Below are positions 50,933 to 60,060 of a stretch of DNA of 63,340 nucleotides, piece after piece. The DNA comes from Flavobacteriaceae bacterium. GTDB lineage: Bacteria; Bacteroidota; Bacteroidia; Flavobacteriales; Flavobacteriaceae. The stretch covers positions 1 through 63,340 of the forward strand of contig PANU01000028.1 of the NCBI GenBank assembly GCA_002707745.1. Reading direction: 5' to 3'. The notes under the pieces are model-generated. The model worked only from the letters and a program-made list of their open reading frames with translations. It ran no database searches and had not been told where the DNA came from. Numbering within the stretch: position 1 is the first letter of the stretch; each line of letters opens with the position of its first letter. A program made the position numbers and the translations under genes.

Positions 50933-51913
50933 TTAGTCCTTGTACATGACCTTTTTTACCGCTTTAATTACATCTTCACTATCAGGCAACCATTCTTTTA
51001 GCAACACAGGTGAATAAGGCGCTGGCGTATCTGCGGTGTTAATTTTTATGATGGGAGCATCCAGATAATCGAATATCTGGCTTTGCACCTGGTAGGTTAT
51101 TTCGGTGGCTACATTTCCAAAAGGCCACGCTTCTTCCAAAACTACTAAGCGATTGGTCTTTTTTACCGATTCCAGAATGGCGTCATGGTCCATAGGTCGA
51201 ACGGTACGAAGGTCTATAATTTCACATTCAATGCCTTCTTTAGCGAGCTCTTCGGCTGCTTTGTAGGCTTCTTTTATAATTTTTCCGAAGGAAACAATGG
51301 TCACATCGGTTCCTTTTCTTTTAATATCGGCAACGCCTAACGGAATTAAATACTCCCCTTCTGGCACTTCTCCCTTATCTCCATACATTTGCTCGCTCTC
51401 CATAAAAATTACAGGGTCGTCATCGCGAATGGCACTTTTTAGCAATCCTTTAGCATCTGCCGGATTACTTGGTACTACCACTTTTAATCCTGGCGTATTT
51501 GCAAACCAGCTTTCAAAAGCTTGTGAGTGCGTAGCTGCCAACTGACCAGCTGAAGCTGTTGGCCCTCTAAATACGATAGGGCAATTAATTTGCCCACCAC
51601 TCATTTGTCGGATTTTGGCCGCGTTGTTAATTATCTGGTCTATTCCAACCAGCGAAAAGTTAAAGGTCATAAATTCAACAATTGGCCTGTTGCCAGTCAT
51701 AGTACTCCCTATAGCCACTCCCGCAAAACCAAGTTCCGAAATAGGTGTATCTATAACGCGTTTGGCACCAAACTCGTCCAACATTCCTTTGCTGGCTTTA
51801 TAGGCTCCATTGTATTCTGCGACTTCTTCTCCCATTAAATAAATGGCCTCGTCTTTGCGCATTTCTTCGCTCATTGCTTCGCAGATGGCTTCTCTAAATT
51901 GTAGTGTTTTCAT
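50933..51913 (-). CDS. pdhB: Pyruvate dehydrogenase E1 component, beta subunit
   Basis: 326 residues. Transketolase-type pyrimidine-binding domain (AIYLMGEEVAEYNGAYKASKG, RVIDTPISELGFAGVAIGSTMTG) and C-terminal domain (IDLRTVRPMDHDAILESVKKTNR, VLEEAWPFGNVATEI). It makes acetyl-CoA from pyruvate together with E1 alpha, E2 and E3, none of which is next to it here. It is divergent from etfB across 290 bases. Confidence 0.93.
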   Translation of the reverse strand: MKTLQFREAICEAMSEEMRKDEAIYLMGEEVAEYNGAYKASKGMLDEFGAKRVIDTPISELGFAGVAIGSTMTGNRPIVEFMTFNFSLVGIDQIINNAAKIRQMSGGQINCPIVFRGPTASAGQLAATHSQAFESWFANTPGLKVVVPSNPADAKGLLKSAIRDDDPVIFMESEQMYGDKGEVPEGEYLIPLGVADIKRKGTDVTIVSFGKIIKEAYKAAEELAKEGIECEIIDLRTVRPMDHDAILESVKKTNRLVVLEEAWPFGNVATEITYQVQSQIFDYLDAPIIKINTADTPAPYSPVLLKEWLPDSEDVIKAVKKVMYKD

Positions 51914-52090
51914 GTTTCGACTTCGCTCTGGTGGGTGATAATTTAATTAAACTTATAATAAAAATTACTCAATGCAAGCAACGATTTCATTATTTCAACT
52001 CTAAGTAGGCAAAAGTATAGGACAAAAATAATATTATTTAAGGGTACTTAAACCCTATGAGACAAATTTCTTTATGTCAAATGATTTTTT

Positions 52091-52106
52091 ACTATGCACG
52101 CATAGT
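52091..52106. promoter_or_regulatory. Perfect palindrome upstream of the etfBA promoter
   Basis: ACTATGCACGCATAGT has exact 7-bp arms (ACTATGC/GCATAGT) around AC. It ends 20 bases before the -7 box, occupying the -33 position, so a bound regulator would control etfBA directly. The protein is unknown; no copy of the site is seen elsewhere in the window. Confidence 0.6.
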
Positions 52107-52125
52107 ATTTCTGAATAATATTTGG

Positions 52126-52133
52126 TATCTTTG
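52126..52133 (+). promoter_or_regulatory. -7 element TATCTTTG of the etfBA promoter
   Basis: TATCTTTG fits TAnnTTTG, 70 bases ahead of the etfB ATG. There is no TTTG at -33; the palindrome of 52091-52106 is there instead, which suggests activator-dependent or repressed expression. Confidence 0.5.
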
Positions 52134-52203
52134 GCATCCACAAATTTAAAGCGTTTCAGCTTTAGATTTTCAACAAGAAATTGTTCAATTTAAAGAAATT
52201 TAT

Positions 52204-52944
52204 ATGAAAATATTAGTATGCATCAGCCACGTGCCGGATACTACTTCCAAGATTAATTTTACCGAGGGTGACACAAAGTTTGACACCAGCGGGGTACAGT
52301 TTGTAATTAACCCTAACGATGAGTTTGGTCTTACCCGTGCTATGTGGTTTAAGGAAAAACAAGGCGCTACTGTACACGTTGTAAATGTGGGAGGCGCAGA
52401 AACCGAACCTACACTTCGCAAAGCTTTAGCTATTGGCGCAGATGAAGCTATTAGAGTAAACACCCCGGCAACCGATGGCTACAGCGTTGCAAAACAACTG
52501 GCAAACGTTGTAAAAGAAGGCGGATACGATCTGGTGATTGGCGGACGAGAGTCCATCGATTATAACGGCGGAATGGTTCCAGGAATGGTTGCCAAAATGA
52601 TAGATGCCAATTTTGTAAACACCTGCATAAGCCTGGAAATTGAAGGCGATAGCGCTACTGCCATTCGTGAAATTGACGGAGGTAAAGAAACTATTAGCAC
52701 CAAACTCCCCCTTGTAGTAGGAGGTCAAAAAGGATTGGTAGAAGAAAGCGACCTGCGTATTCCAAACATGCGCGGGATTATGCAAGCGCGTTCTAAGCCC
52801 TTACATGTCAAGGAGCCAATTGATGCCAATGCCGAAACCAATACAAAAGCCTTCGAAAAACCAGCCCCAAAAGGAGCTGTAAAATTAGTTGACAACGTAG
52901 ATGAGTTGATAGATCTTTTACACAACGAAGCCAAGGTAATATAA
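52204..52944 (+). CDS. etfB: Electron transfer flavoprotein, beta subunit
   Basis: 246 residues. ETF beta signature: MKILVCISHVPDT at the start, the central VIGGRESIDYNGGMVPGMVA nucleotide loop and LPLVVGGQKGLVEESDLRIPNMRGIMQAR. With EtfA it carries electrons from acyl-CoA dehydrogenases to the respiratory chain. This serves the branched-chain and fatty acyl-CoA oxidation implied by the bkd genes. etfA follows after 77 bases. Confidence 0.95.
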   Translation: MKILVCISHVPDTTSKINFTEGDTKFDTSGVQFVINPNDEFGLTRAMWFKEKQGATVHVVNVGGAETEPTLRKALAIGADEAIRVNTPATDGYSVAKQLANVVKEGGYDLVIGGRESIDYNGGMVPGMVAKMIDANFVNTCISLEIEGDSATAIREIDGGKETISTKLPLVVGGQKGLVEESDLRIPNMRGIMQARSKPLHVKEPIDANAETNTKAFEKPAPKGAVKLVDNVDELIDLLHNEAKVI

Positions 52945-53021
52945 ATCAGGTTAGGAGTGTAGAGCCAAGCGTTCACAGAAACTCACAGCTCAAAACTCAT
53001 AACACAAAATCATAAAAAAAC
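52945..53021. repeat. Possible solo repeat between etfB and etfA
   Basis: The 77-base spacer contains GAGTGTAGAGCC and CACAGCTCAAAACTC, an imperfect inverted pair in the style of the solo elements in the paa cluster. The similarity is loose. Confidence 0.3.
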
Positions 53022-53990
53022 ATGAGCGTTTTAGTATATACAGAATCCGAAGACGGATCATTCAAAAAAATAGCCCACGAAGCAGTTTCTTACGCAAAAG
53101 GAATCGCAGATGCAATGGGAACCAGCGTTACCGCAGTTTCAGTAAACGGCGGCGATGCTTCAGAATTAGGAAAATATGGAGCTTCAAAAGTATTGGAAGT
53201 TTCCAACGACAAGTTAAACAACTTTAATGCAGAAGCTTACGCAGATGTATTGGCACAGGCAGCAAATGCTGAAGGAGCCAAAGTAGTAGTGCTTACTTCC
53301 AGTGCAAACAGCAAATTTATGGCACCATTGGTAGCCGTAAATCTGGAAGCTGGATATGTTCCAAATGTAACAGAATTGCCTTCTTCAACATCTCCCTTTA
53401 CCGTAAAGCATAGTGTTTTTACTAACAAAGCTTTTAGTAATACTGAAATAAATACTGAAATAAAAGTACTAGGTTTAGGTAAAAATGCCTACGGAATTAA
53501 AGAGAACGAAACTTCCGCAACAACCGAAGCTTTTTCACCCTCTTTATCTGAAGACGATTTTTCTACCGAAGTAGTTTCGGTAGACAAAGCAACGGACAAA
53601 GTAACTATAGCCGATGCCGAAATAGTTGTATCTGCCGGTCGTGGAATGAAAGGCCCGGAAAACTGGGGAATGATAGAAGAGCTAGCCGAAACCCTGGGAG
53701 CAGCAACCGCTTGTTCTAAACCGGTAAGCGATATGGGCTGGAGACCACACAGCGAGCACGTAGGACAAACAGGAAAACCTGTAGCCTCTAACCTGTACAT
53801 TGCAATTGGTATTTCTGGCGCTATTCAGCACCTGGCAGGAATTAATGCTTCAAAAACAAAAGTGGTTATTAATAACGATCCGGAAGCACCTTTCTTTAAA
53901 GCAGCAGATTACGGAATTGTAGGGGATGCTTTTGAAATTGTTCCTCAACTGGTTGAAAAATTAAAAGAATTTAAAGCTCAAAATAATTAA
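53022..53990 (+). CDS. etfA: Electron transfer flavoprotein, alpha subunit
   Basis: 322 residues. The C-terminal FAD-binding domain shows VVSAGRGMKGPENWGMIEELA, the conserved Arg/Ser FAD contacts around GQTGKPVASNLYIAIGISGAIQHLAG, and NNDPEAPFFKAADYGIVGDAFE. Forms the ETF heterodimer with EtfB. A long terminator follows. Confidence 0.95.
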   Translation: MSVLVYTESEDGSFKKIAHEAVSYAKGIADAMGTSVTAVSVNGGDASELGKYGASKVLEVSNDKLNNFNAEAYADVLAQAANAEGAKVVVLTSSANSKFMAPLVAVNLEAGYVPNVTELPSSTSPFTVKHSVFTNKAFSNTEINTEIKVLGLGKNAYGIKENETSATTEAFSPSLSEDDFSTEVVSVDKATDKVTIADAEIVVSAGRGMKGPENWGMIEELAETLGAATACSKPVSDMGWRPHSEHVGQTGKPVASNLYIAIGISGAIQHLAGINASKTKVVINNDPEAPFFKAADYGIVGDAFEIVPQLVEKLKEFKAQNN

Positions 53991-54102
53991 ATATATAGCC
54001 ACAAAAAGTTGTTATGCTGTTTTAATTTTTGTGTGAAACAAAAAATTTAAAATTGTATCGAAGCAAACAACAGCTAATTTTAGTAATTTGTGCCTCGAAA
54101 TG

Positions 54103-54147
54103 GGCTGTTTAAATTTGCTAAGCTTATTTAAACAGCCTTTTTTTTTT
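54103..54147 (+). terminator. Terminator of the etfBA operon
   Basis: GGCTGTTTAAAT / ATTTAAACAGCC, a 12-bp stem with an 11-base loop and a run of ten T. Strong rho-independent terminator, 29 bases before the next gene. Confidence 0.92.
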
Positions 54148-54175
54148 ACAGAGTATTGAAAACCGATTACCCAAC

Positions 54176-54802
54176 ATGAGCCTGGTTAGATTAAACATAA
54201 AAGGAATTTCGTACAGCCAAACGCAAAATGGCGCCTATGCACTTATTTTAAATGAAGTAGATGGCGAGCGCAAACTTCCCATTGTTATTGGTGCCTTTGA
54301 AGCCCAGTCCATTGCCATTGCTCTGGAAAAGGAAATAAAACCCCCGCGCCCCCTTACCCACGATTTATTTAAAAATTTTGCCGACAGGTTTGCTATTGTA
54401 GTCAAGCAGGTAATTATTCATAAACTGGTGGACGGTGTTTTTTATTCCAGTATTATTTGCGAACGCGACAATCTGGAAGAAATTATAGATGCCCGAACCA
54501 GTGACGCTATTGCCCTGGCACTTCGGTTTAAAGCTCCCATTTTTACCTATAAGGCTATTTTGGAAAAAGCGGGTATCTATTTAAAATCTACTCCTAGTAA
54601 AAAGAAGAAAATTTCCAAAGAAGAAGAAAGCATCTTAGAAGAACTTATCCTGGGAGATGACACCGAATCCACCCCAAAAAAAGCCGAAGATTTTTCTAAA
54701 TACACCATCAAAGAACTTAACACTATGCTGGATGAAGCTGTGAGTAATGAAGATTATGAACGGGCTGCAAGCATAAGAGACGAAATTTCCAAACGCTCCT
54801 AA
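54176..54802 (+). CDS. Bifunctional nuclease family protein (DUF151) with UVR motif
   Basis: 208 residues. DUF151/BFN domain at about 1-140 (YALILNEVDGERKLPIVIGAFEAQSIAIALE, DARTSDAIALALRFKAPIF), a charged linker, and a C-terminal UVR (UvrB/UvrC-type) helix pair (LDEAVSNEDYERAASIRDEIS). Homologues are reported as bifunctional nucleases; its cellular role here is unknown. The nucleoside transporter gene starts 19 bases later, so an operon is likely. Confidence 0.9.
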   Translation: MSLVRLNIKGISYSQTQNGAYALILNEVDGERKLPIVIGAFEAQSIAIALEKEIKPPRPLTHDLFKNFADRFAIVVKQVIIHKLVDGVFYSSIICERDNLEEIIDARTSDAIALALRFKAPIFTYKAILEKAGIYLKSTPSKKKKISKEEESILEELILGDDTESTPKKAEDFSKYTIKELNTMLDEAVSNEDYERAASIRDEISKRS

Positions 54803-54821
54803 CGCACCTCTTTTTTTCAGT

Positions 54822-56573
54822 ATGAAAAAATTTCAAAAATTTATTTTTTTATGTTTGATTTTAGGGTGTTTCGGAACTGGATACGGACAATCTATTGAAA
54901 AAAACTGGAACTTTTCAGCCATTGAGGATGCTTCAGGAAATTCACTTTTCAATATTACAAATGAAGATACTTTTTCTCTAAATGAAGGAGTATTTACCTA
55001 CCAGCTCGCAGCAAAAGACAACTTAAAAGCAACGGGAGATTACATCTATCAAAACAACCTTTTGGTTCTTTTCTACAACACCCCTAAAGATACCATTAGG
55101 CGGTACAGAATTACCAAACTCACCGACACCGAGCTTACTTTTACTGAAAACGATATCACGTACCGTTTTTCCAGTCCCTCACAAACCGAAGTATCTGAAG
55201 TTACAACCCCTATTCAAAAAATTGGGGATACTAGCAAAAATAATGTTGCACTAGATGTTTCAAAAGGCTTAGGCATAAGCGTAACAAGTATATCCAGAGG
55301 TATGCTGGGAATGGTTTTTTTACTTCTGGTCTGTTTTTTATTAAGCAGTAACCGAAAAAACATAAACTGGCGCCTGGTAGGAACAGGACTCGCCTTACAG
55401 ATTATTTTTGCTCTGTTAGTTTTAAAAGTGCCCTTTGTAGCCAGTATTTTTGATTGGATTAGCGACAAAGTAGTGACGTTTCTTAATTTCAGTGAAAAAG
55501 GAGCCGAATTTCTCTTTGGGGGCTTGGTAACAGACATGGATACATTTGGGTACATCTTTGCTTTTAAAGTGCTACCTACTATTGTATTCTTTTCGGCATT
55601 TACATCCTTGCTTTATTATTTGGGCATACTACAACTATTTGTAAAGGCTTTTGCCTGGGTTATGAGTAAAACCATGCGTCTTTCCGGTGCCGAAAGTCTG
55701 GCTGCAGCTGCAAACATTTTTATAGGACAAACCGAAGCACCACTTGTAGTAAAACCCTATCTGGATCGCATGACAAAATCTGAAATGCTTTGCTTAATGG
55801 TGGGGGGCATGGCTACCATTGCAGGAGGAGTTTTAGCCGCTTTTATTGCCTTTTTAGGAGGCGATAGCGATGTTGAGAAAATAATTTTTGCAAAACACCT
55901 GTTAACTGCTTCTATCATGTCGGCTCCCGCTGCCATTATAATTGCTAAAATGCTGTACCCAGAAACCAAAACCGTAGATAAAAAACTAGATATTAGTAAA
56001 GAGAAGATAGGAACAAATGTACTTGACGCCATTTCCAGAGGAACTACAGAAGGGCTAAAACTAGCTGTAAATGTTGGAGCCATGCTATTGGTTTTTACTG
56101 CTGTTATTGCCGTTTTTAATTGGATTACAGTAGATATAATTGGCGCCCCTACTGGATTAAATGATGTAATCGCTTCGGCCACTGAAGGACGCTACAACGG
56201 ATTTTCACTCCAATATATTTTAGGAAATGTATTTGCACCTATTGCCTGGATTATTGGAGTACCAACAGAAGATATGATTGTAGTAGGCCAGTTATTAGGT
56301 GAAAAAACTATCTTGAATGAGTTCTTTGCCTATGCTTCCTTAAGTGAATTAAAACAAGCCGGAGCTATTACCAACTATCGCTCTATTGTAATTGCAACGT
56401 ATGCACTATGTGGGTTTGCAAATTTTGCATCTATAGGGATACAGATTGGCGGAATTGGTGTATTGGCACCAAAACAACGTAAAACCTTAGCAAAATTTGG
56501 AATAAAAGCATTAATTGGAGGTACAGTAGCTGCATTACTTACCGCAACAATTGCAGGCATGTTAATTGGCTAG
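54822..56573 (+). CDS. Concentrative nucleoside transporter (NupC/CNT) with N-terminal periplasmic domain
   Basis: 583 residues. Residues 1-22 are a signal peptide (ILGCFGTGYGQ), 23-~135 a lipocalin-like beta domain (NWNFSAIEDASGN, FTYQLAAKDNLKATGDYIYQ), then from ~160 a full CNT transporter with about 10 membrane segments and the motif AAANIFIGQTEAPLVVKPYL. CNT proteins import nucleosides with Na+ or H+. The added extracytoplasmic domain makes it ~170 residues longer than E. coli NupC. Its stop overlaps the converging gene's end by 4 bases. Confidence 0.9.
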   Translation: MKKFQKFIFLCLILGCFGTGYGQSIEKNWNFSAIEDASGNSLFNITNEDTFSLNEGVFTYQLAAKDNLKATGDYIYQNNLLVLFYNTPKDTIRRYRITKLTDTELTFTENDITYRFSSPSQTEVSEVTTPIQKIGDTSKNNVALDVSKGLGISVTSISRGMLGMVFLLLVCFLLSSNRKNINWRLVGTGLALQIIFALLVLKVPFVASIFDWISDKVVTFLNFSEKGAEFLFGGLVTDMDTFGYIFAFKVLPTIVFFSAFTSLLYYLGILQLFVKAFAWVMSKTMRLSGAESLAAAANIFIGQTEAPLVVKPYLDRMTKSEMLCLMVGGMATIAGGVLAAFIAFLGGDSDVEKIIFAKHLLTASIMSAPAAIIIAKMLYPETKTVDKKLDISKEKIGTNVLDAISRGTTEGLKLAVNVGAMLLVFTAVIAVFNWITVDIIGAPTGLNDVIASATEGRYNGFSLQYILGNVFAPIAWIIGVPTEDMIVVGQLLGEKTILNEFFAYASLSELKQAGAITNYRSIVIATYALCGFANFASIGIQIGGIGVLAPKQRKTLAKFGIKALIGGTVAALLTATIAGMLIG

Positions 56574-56935
56574 GCATCTTTAACAACTGTTTTTGACCAA
56601 CCTATAGCATCTTCCATAGTAGTAAAAAAGCTAAAAGCCCCGTCAAATAAAGACTGCTCTATAATTGCCTCTTCACGCACTCCTGCATCTTCAGACACAA
56701 TAGCAATCCCCATAATTGCTTGAGAACGTGCTGCAGTATACACTTCTGGGTTTATATTTTTAGTTAATTTTCTATCAGAAATAACTACACAGGTTCTATT
56801 CTTATAATGTGTATTTAAAACAGCTAAAAACTCTTCAGCTTCTTTAACGCCGTAATCATGACCGGTAAAATCGAATATGGCATAAGTACCATAACATTTT
56901 AATTCACCACTTGATAAGCTATATACTTTTTCCAT
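56570..56935 (-). CDS. Hypothetical protein, STAS/SpoIIAA-like fold possible
   Basis: 121 residues without signal peptide or membrane segment. Alternating beta/alpha pattern (YAIFDFTGHDYGVKEAEEFLAVLN, CVVISDRKLTKNINPEVYTAARSQ, IAIVSEDAGVREEAIIEQSLF), compatible with a STAS-like domain as in Bacteroidetes proteins of this size. No specific function can be assigned. It overlaps the end of the nucleoside transporter gene by 4 bases. Confidence 0.7.
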   Translation of the reverse strand: MEKVYSLSSGELKCYGTYAIFDFTGHDYGVKEAEEFLAVLNTHYKNRTCVVISDRKLTKNINPEVYTAARSQAIMGIAIVSEDAGVREEAIIEQSLFDGAFSFFTTMEDAIGWSKTVVKDA

Positions 56936-57071
56936 ACTAATAAGTTGACAAGCTAATTTAAGAAATTTTTAACAATTGCAAGAGGTTAATAACTCGTAAT
57001 AAATCCATGGGGTTTCCATTTTTGTAATCGCAAGTGATTAATTACATTTAGCTCCATAAATTATTTGGCAG

Positions 57072-57923
57072 ATGAAGCAATACCACGAATTAGTTAAACA
57101 CGTTTTAGAACACGGTAACGTTAAAAATGACCGCACAGGTACAGGCACAAAAAGTGTTTTTGGATACCAAATGCGGTTCGATTTAAGTGAAGGATTTCCC
57201 ATGGTAACCACTAAAAAACTACATCTTAAATCTATTATTTACGAACTACTGTGGTTTTTAAATGGCGACACAAACATTAAATACCTGCAAGAAAACGGGG
57301 TACGCATCTGGAATGAGTGGGCAGATGAAAAAGGCGATCTGGGTCCTGTTTACGGTCACCAGTGGCGCAACTGGAACAGTGAAGAAATTGACCAGATTAC
57401 CGACATTATTAAAACCCTGAAAACCAATCCAGACAGCCGTAGAATGCTGGTAAGTGCATGGAATCCCAGCGTAATGCCAGACACATCGGTTCCGTTTTCT
57501 GAAAATGTGGCAAAGGGGAAAGCCGCATTGCCTCCATGCCATGCATTTTTTCAATTTTATGTTAGTGCTCCAGAAATAGAAGGTGACGAAAGTACAAGAA
57601 AATTATCCTGTCAACTATACCAACGCAGTGCAGATATTTTCCTGGGAGTCCCCTTTAACATAGCTTCTTACGCGCTCCTTACCATGATGATGGCGCAAGT
57701 TTGTGGCTACCAGGCGGGAGATTTTGTGCATACCTTTGGAGATGCCCATATATACAGCAATCATTTTGAACAATTAGAGTTACAATTGTCCCGGGAAATA
57801 CGTCCATTACCAAAAATGTTGTTAAATAAAGAGATAAAAGATATATTTGGCTTTAAATTTGATGACTTTACACTAGTAAATTACAATCCGCATCCACATA
57901 TTAAAGGTGCTGTTGCGGTATAA
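57072..57923 (+). CDS. thyA: Thymidylate synthase
   Basis: 283 residues. Catalytic Cys156 in [12 protein letters not shown], phosphate-binding [39 protein letters not shown] and the [11 protein letters not shown] motif. Makes dTMP from dUMP with methylene-tetrahydrofolate. A ~15-residue insertion before the catalytic loop ([15 protein letters not shown]) is usual for Flavobacteriaceae. The first TonB-domain gene begins 13 bases after its stop. Confidence 0.96.
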   Translation: MKQYHELVKHVLEHGNVKNDRTGTGTKSVFGYQMRFDLSEGFPMVTTKKLHLKSIIYELLWFLNGDTNIKYLQENGVRIWNEWADEKGDLGPVYGHQWRNWNSEEIDQITDIIKTLKTNPDSRRMLVSAWNPSVMPDTSVPFSENVAKGKAALPPCHAFFQFYVSAPEIEGDESTRKLSCQLYQRSADIFLGVPFNIASYALLTMMMAQVCGYQAGDFVHTFGDAHIYSNHFEQLELQLSREIRPLPKMLLNKEIKDIFGFKFDDFTLVNYNPHPHIKGAVAV

Positions 57924-57936
57924 AACCTATACACTT

Positions 57937-58371
57937 ATGAAATACGCCTTAGTTATTTTTAGCCTTTTTCTTTCTACATCACTTTTCGCTCAAGAAGAAT
58001 GGGGAGATGTTCAAAAAAATACCTTAACCATGAAAGAACTGGCCCCTGTCTGGCCAGGGTGTGAATCTGGAAGTGCTACTCAGCGCGATCATTGTTTCAA
58101 ACAAAAATTAGCAACACATATTGCTAAAAATTTCAAGTACCCTACAGATGCTTATAAAAAAAATGAACAAGGGCGTGTGATCGTAGAATTCTTTATAGAC
58201 GAAAAAGGACTTGTAGACATTAAAAAAATCTCAGGAGGAACTACAGCCTTACAAAATGAAGCTAAAAGAAATATTGGTCTTATCCCAAAAATGCAAAAGC
58301 CCGGAATGATGGGCGGAAAGCCAAAACCTATTAAATACGTAGTACCTATTACGTTCAAGACTGGACGCTAA
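57937..58371 (+). CDS. Exported TonB C-terminal-domain protein
   Basis: 144 residues from the ATG at 57937 (signal peptide MKYALVIFSLFLSTSLFAQ). The remainder is a TonB C-terminal domain (FKYPTDAYKKNEQGRVIVEFFIDEKGLVDIKKI, LIPKMQKPGMMGGKPKPIKYVVPITF). It has a cleavable signal in place of a membrane anchor and no proline-rich linker, so it cannot be a classical energy transducer. The next gene begins directly after its stop. Confidence 0.82.
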   Translation: MKYALVIFSLFLSTSLFAQEEWGDVQKNTLTMKELAPVWPGCESGSATQRDHCFKQKLATHIAKNFKYPTDAYKKNEQGRVIVEFFIDEKGLVDIKKISGGTTALQNEAKRNIGLIPKMQKPGMMGGKPKPIKYVVPITFKTGR

Positions 58372-58791
58372 ATGAAGTTTTTACTTCCACTATTGTGCCT
58401 TTTTAGTTTTATAACGGCTCCTGCTCAAACCGAACATTTATCTTTTGAAACAGTTGAAATTCCCCCATTACATAGTGAATGTACGTCAGGCACTGTAGCA
58501 GAAAACAGACAATGTACCCAACAAGCAATTGAAAGTTTTGCAAAGCAAAAGTTTAACGCAGGTCTTTTTAAAAACCTAAACCTAAACGAAAAAAGGATAC
58601 GTGTTTACGCACAATTTACCATAGACAAAACTGGTAAAGCAACCAACATTAAAGTCCGTACAGCCCATCCGCAATTAGAAAAAGAAACCAAAAGAGTTCT
58701 CAATCTGCTACCCAGATTAACCCCTGCCAAACACGATGGTAAACCAGTAGTAACTCAATTTAATTTACCGCTTATATTCATATTAGGCTAG
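58372..58791 (+). CDS. Exported TonB C-terminal-domain protein, paralogue
   Basis: 139 residues, starting on the base after the previous stop. Signal peptide (LCLFSFITAPAQ), then a TonB-CTD-like fold (RIRVYAQFTIDKTGKATNIKVR, LNLLPRLTPAKHDGKPVVTQFNLPLIF). Shares the CxSGT/C..Q motif region (HSECTSGTVAENRQCTQQ) with its neighbour (CESGSATQRDHCFKQ), so they are diverged tandem duplicates. Function unknown. Confidence 0.8.
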   Translation: MKFLLPLLCLFSFITAPAQTEHLSFETVEIPPLHSECTSGTVAENRQCTQQAIESFAKQKFNAGLFKNLNLNEKRIRVYAQFTIDKTGKATNIKVRTAHPQLEKETKRVLNLLPRLTPAKHDGKPVVTQFNLPLIFILG

Positions 58792-58849
58792 TTTAACAAG
58801 GGTTTAACGAAAATTACAGCCTCTAAAAATTTCAAGAATTAGTATATTT

Positions 58850-58886
58850 AAAGCACAGAAAAATCAACGTTTCTGTGCTTTTTTTT
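58850..58886 (+). terminator. Terminator whose T-run touches the egtB start codon
   Basis: AAAGCACAGAAA / TTTCTGTGCTTT, a 12-bp stem around AATCAACG, followed by further T up to 58886. The ATG of egtB is at 58887. It should end transcription of the thyA/TonB-domain genes, or act as an attenuator for egtBD. Confidence 0.85.
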
Positions 58887-60047
58887 ATGATTAAAACAAA
58901 AACCCTTCTACAACTATTTACCGAAACCCGAGAACACACCGAAACACTCTGTAAGCCCTTGGAGATTGAAGATTACGTTGTACAACCCATTATAGATGTT
59001 TCCCCGCCTAAATGGCATCTGGGGCACACAACGTGGTTTTTTGAAGAATTTATACTGAAACGCCACAAACCCAATTACAATATATTTCACGAAGATTTTG
59101 CCTTCGTTTTTAACAGCTATTATGAAACCCTAGGTGAACGTGTTATCCGGAGTGATCGCGGCAATTTATCACGTCCCGGAGTTGCCAAGGTGTACGATTA
59201 CAGACACTATGTTACCAATGAACTAAAGGAATTCCTTTCTGCTGAAATTTCCGCAGAAATAGAAGAAGTGCTTCTTATTGGCATACACCATGAAAAACAA
59301 CATCAGGAGTTATTGATGACGGATATAAAATATATTTTTGGCAACAACCCGTTACTCCCTAAATACAACAACCATTTTACTGAACACCTCATAGAAGAAG
59401 AAGCCCAACAATGGCTTCGGTATGAAGAAGGGGTATATGAAATTGGTCACAGCAAGGATTCCTTTTGTTATGATAACGAGTTAGGACGCCACAAAACCTA
59501 TATTCAAAATTTCGAGATTTCGAACAAACTGGTTACCAATGGTGAGTTTATTGAATTTATAGAAGCAGGAGGATACAAAGATTTTAACCACTGGCACGCA
59601 GACGGTTGGGAATGGGTACAGCAAGAAAAGCAAACACAACCCATGTACTGGCATTATGTAGAGGGACACTGGCATCATTACACCTTACAGGGCTTACAAA
59701 AACTTATTCCGGAGGCTCCTTTATGTCACGTTTCCTATTACGAAGCTTTTGCCTATGCACAATGGAAAGGATGCCGCCTCCCTACCGAATTTGAATGGGA
59801 AATAGCACAGCAGGATTTTAAGTGGGGCAACCGCTGGGAATGGACTGAAAGTGCCTACCTCCCCTATCCGGGATACACTAAAGCGCCAGGAGCTATTGGT
59901 GAATATAACGGTAAGTTTATGGTAAACCAGAAAGTATTGAGAGGAGGCTCTGTTGTAACAGCAAACAAACACACCAGACCTACGTATCGTAATTTTTTTC
60001 AACCCAACCTACGCTGGCAATACACTGGTATTAGATTAGCCAAATAA
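58887..60047 (+). CDS. egtB: Hercynine oxygenase / ergothioneine biosynthesis protein EgtB
   Basis: 386 residues from the ATG at 58887; a GTG 12 bases upstream lies inside the terminator stem. N-terminal DinB-like domain with the iron ligands His47 (LGHTTW) and H135-x3-H139-x-E141, and a C-terminal formylglycine-generating-enzyme-like domain (GCRLPTEFEWEIA, WEWTESAY, VLRGGSV). It joins a thiol donor (cysteine or gamma-glutamylcysteine) to hercynine. egtD follows after 13 bases; no egtE-like lyase is in the window. Confidence 0.93.
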   Translation: MIKTKTLLQLFTETREHTETLCKPLEIEDYVVQPIIDVSPPKWHLGHTTWFFEEFILKRHKPNYNIFHEDFAFVFNSYYETLGERVIRSDRGNLSRPGVAKVYDYRHYVTNELKEFLSAEISAEIEEVLLIGIHHEKQHQELLMTDIKYIFGNNPLLPKYNNHFTEHLIEEEAQQWLRYEEGVYEIGHSKDSFCYDNELGRHKTYIQNFEISNKLVTNGEFIEFIEAGGYKDFNHWHADGWEWVQQEKQTQPMYWHYVEGHWHHYTLQGLQKLIPEAPLCHVSYYEAFAYAQWKGCRLPTEFEWEIAQQDFKWGNRWEWTESAYLPYPGYTKAPGAIGEYNGKFMVNQKVLRGGSVVTANKHTRPTYRNFFQPNLRWQYTGIRLAK

Positions 60048-60060
60048 CCTCTAACTTTCT

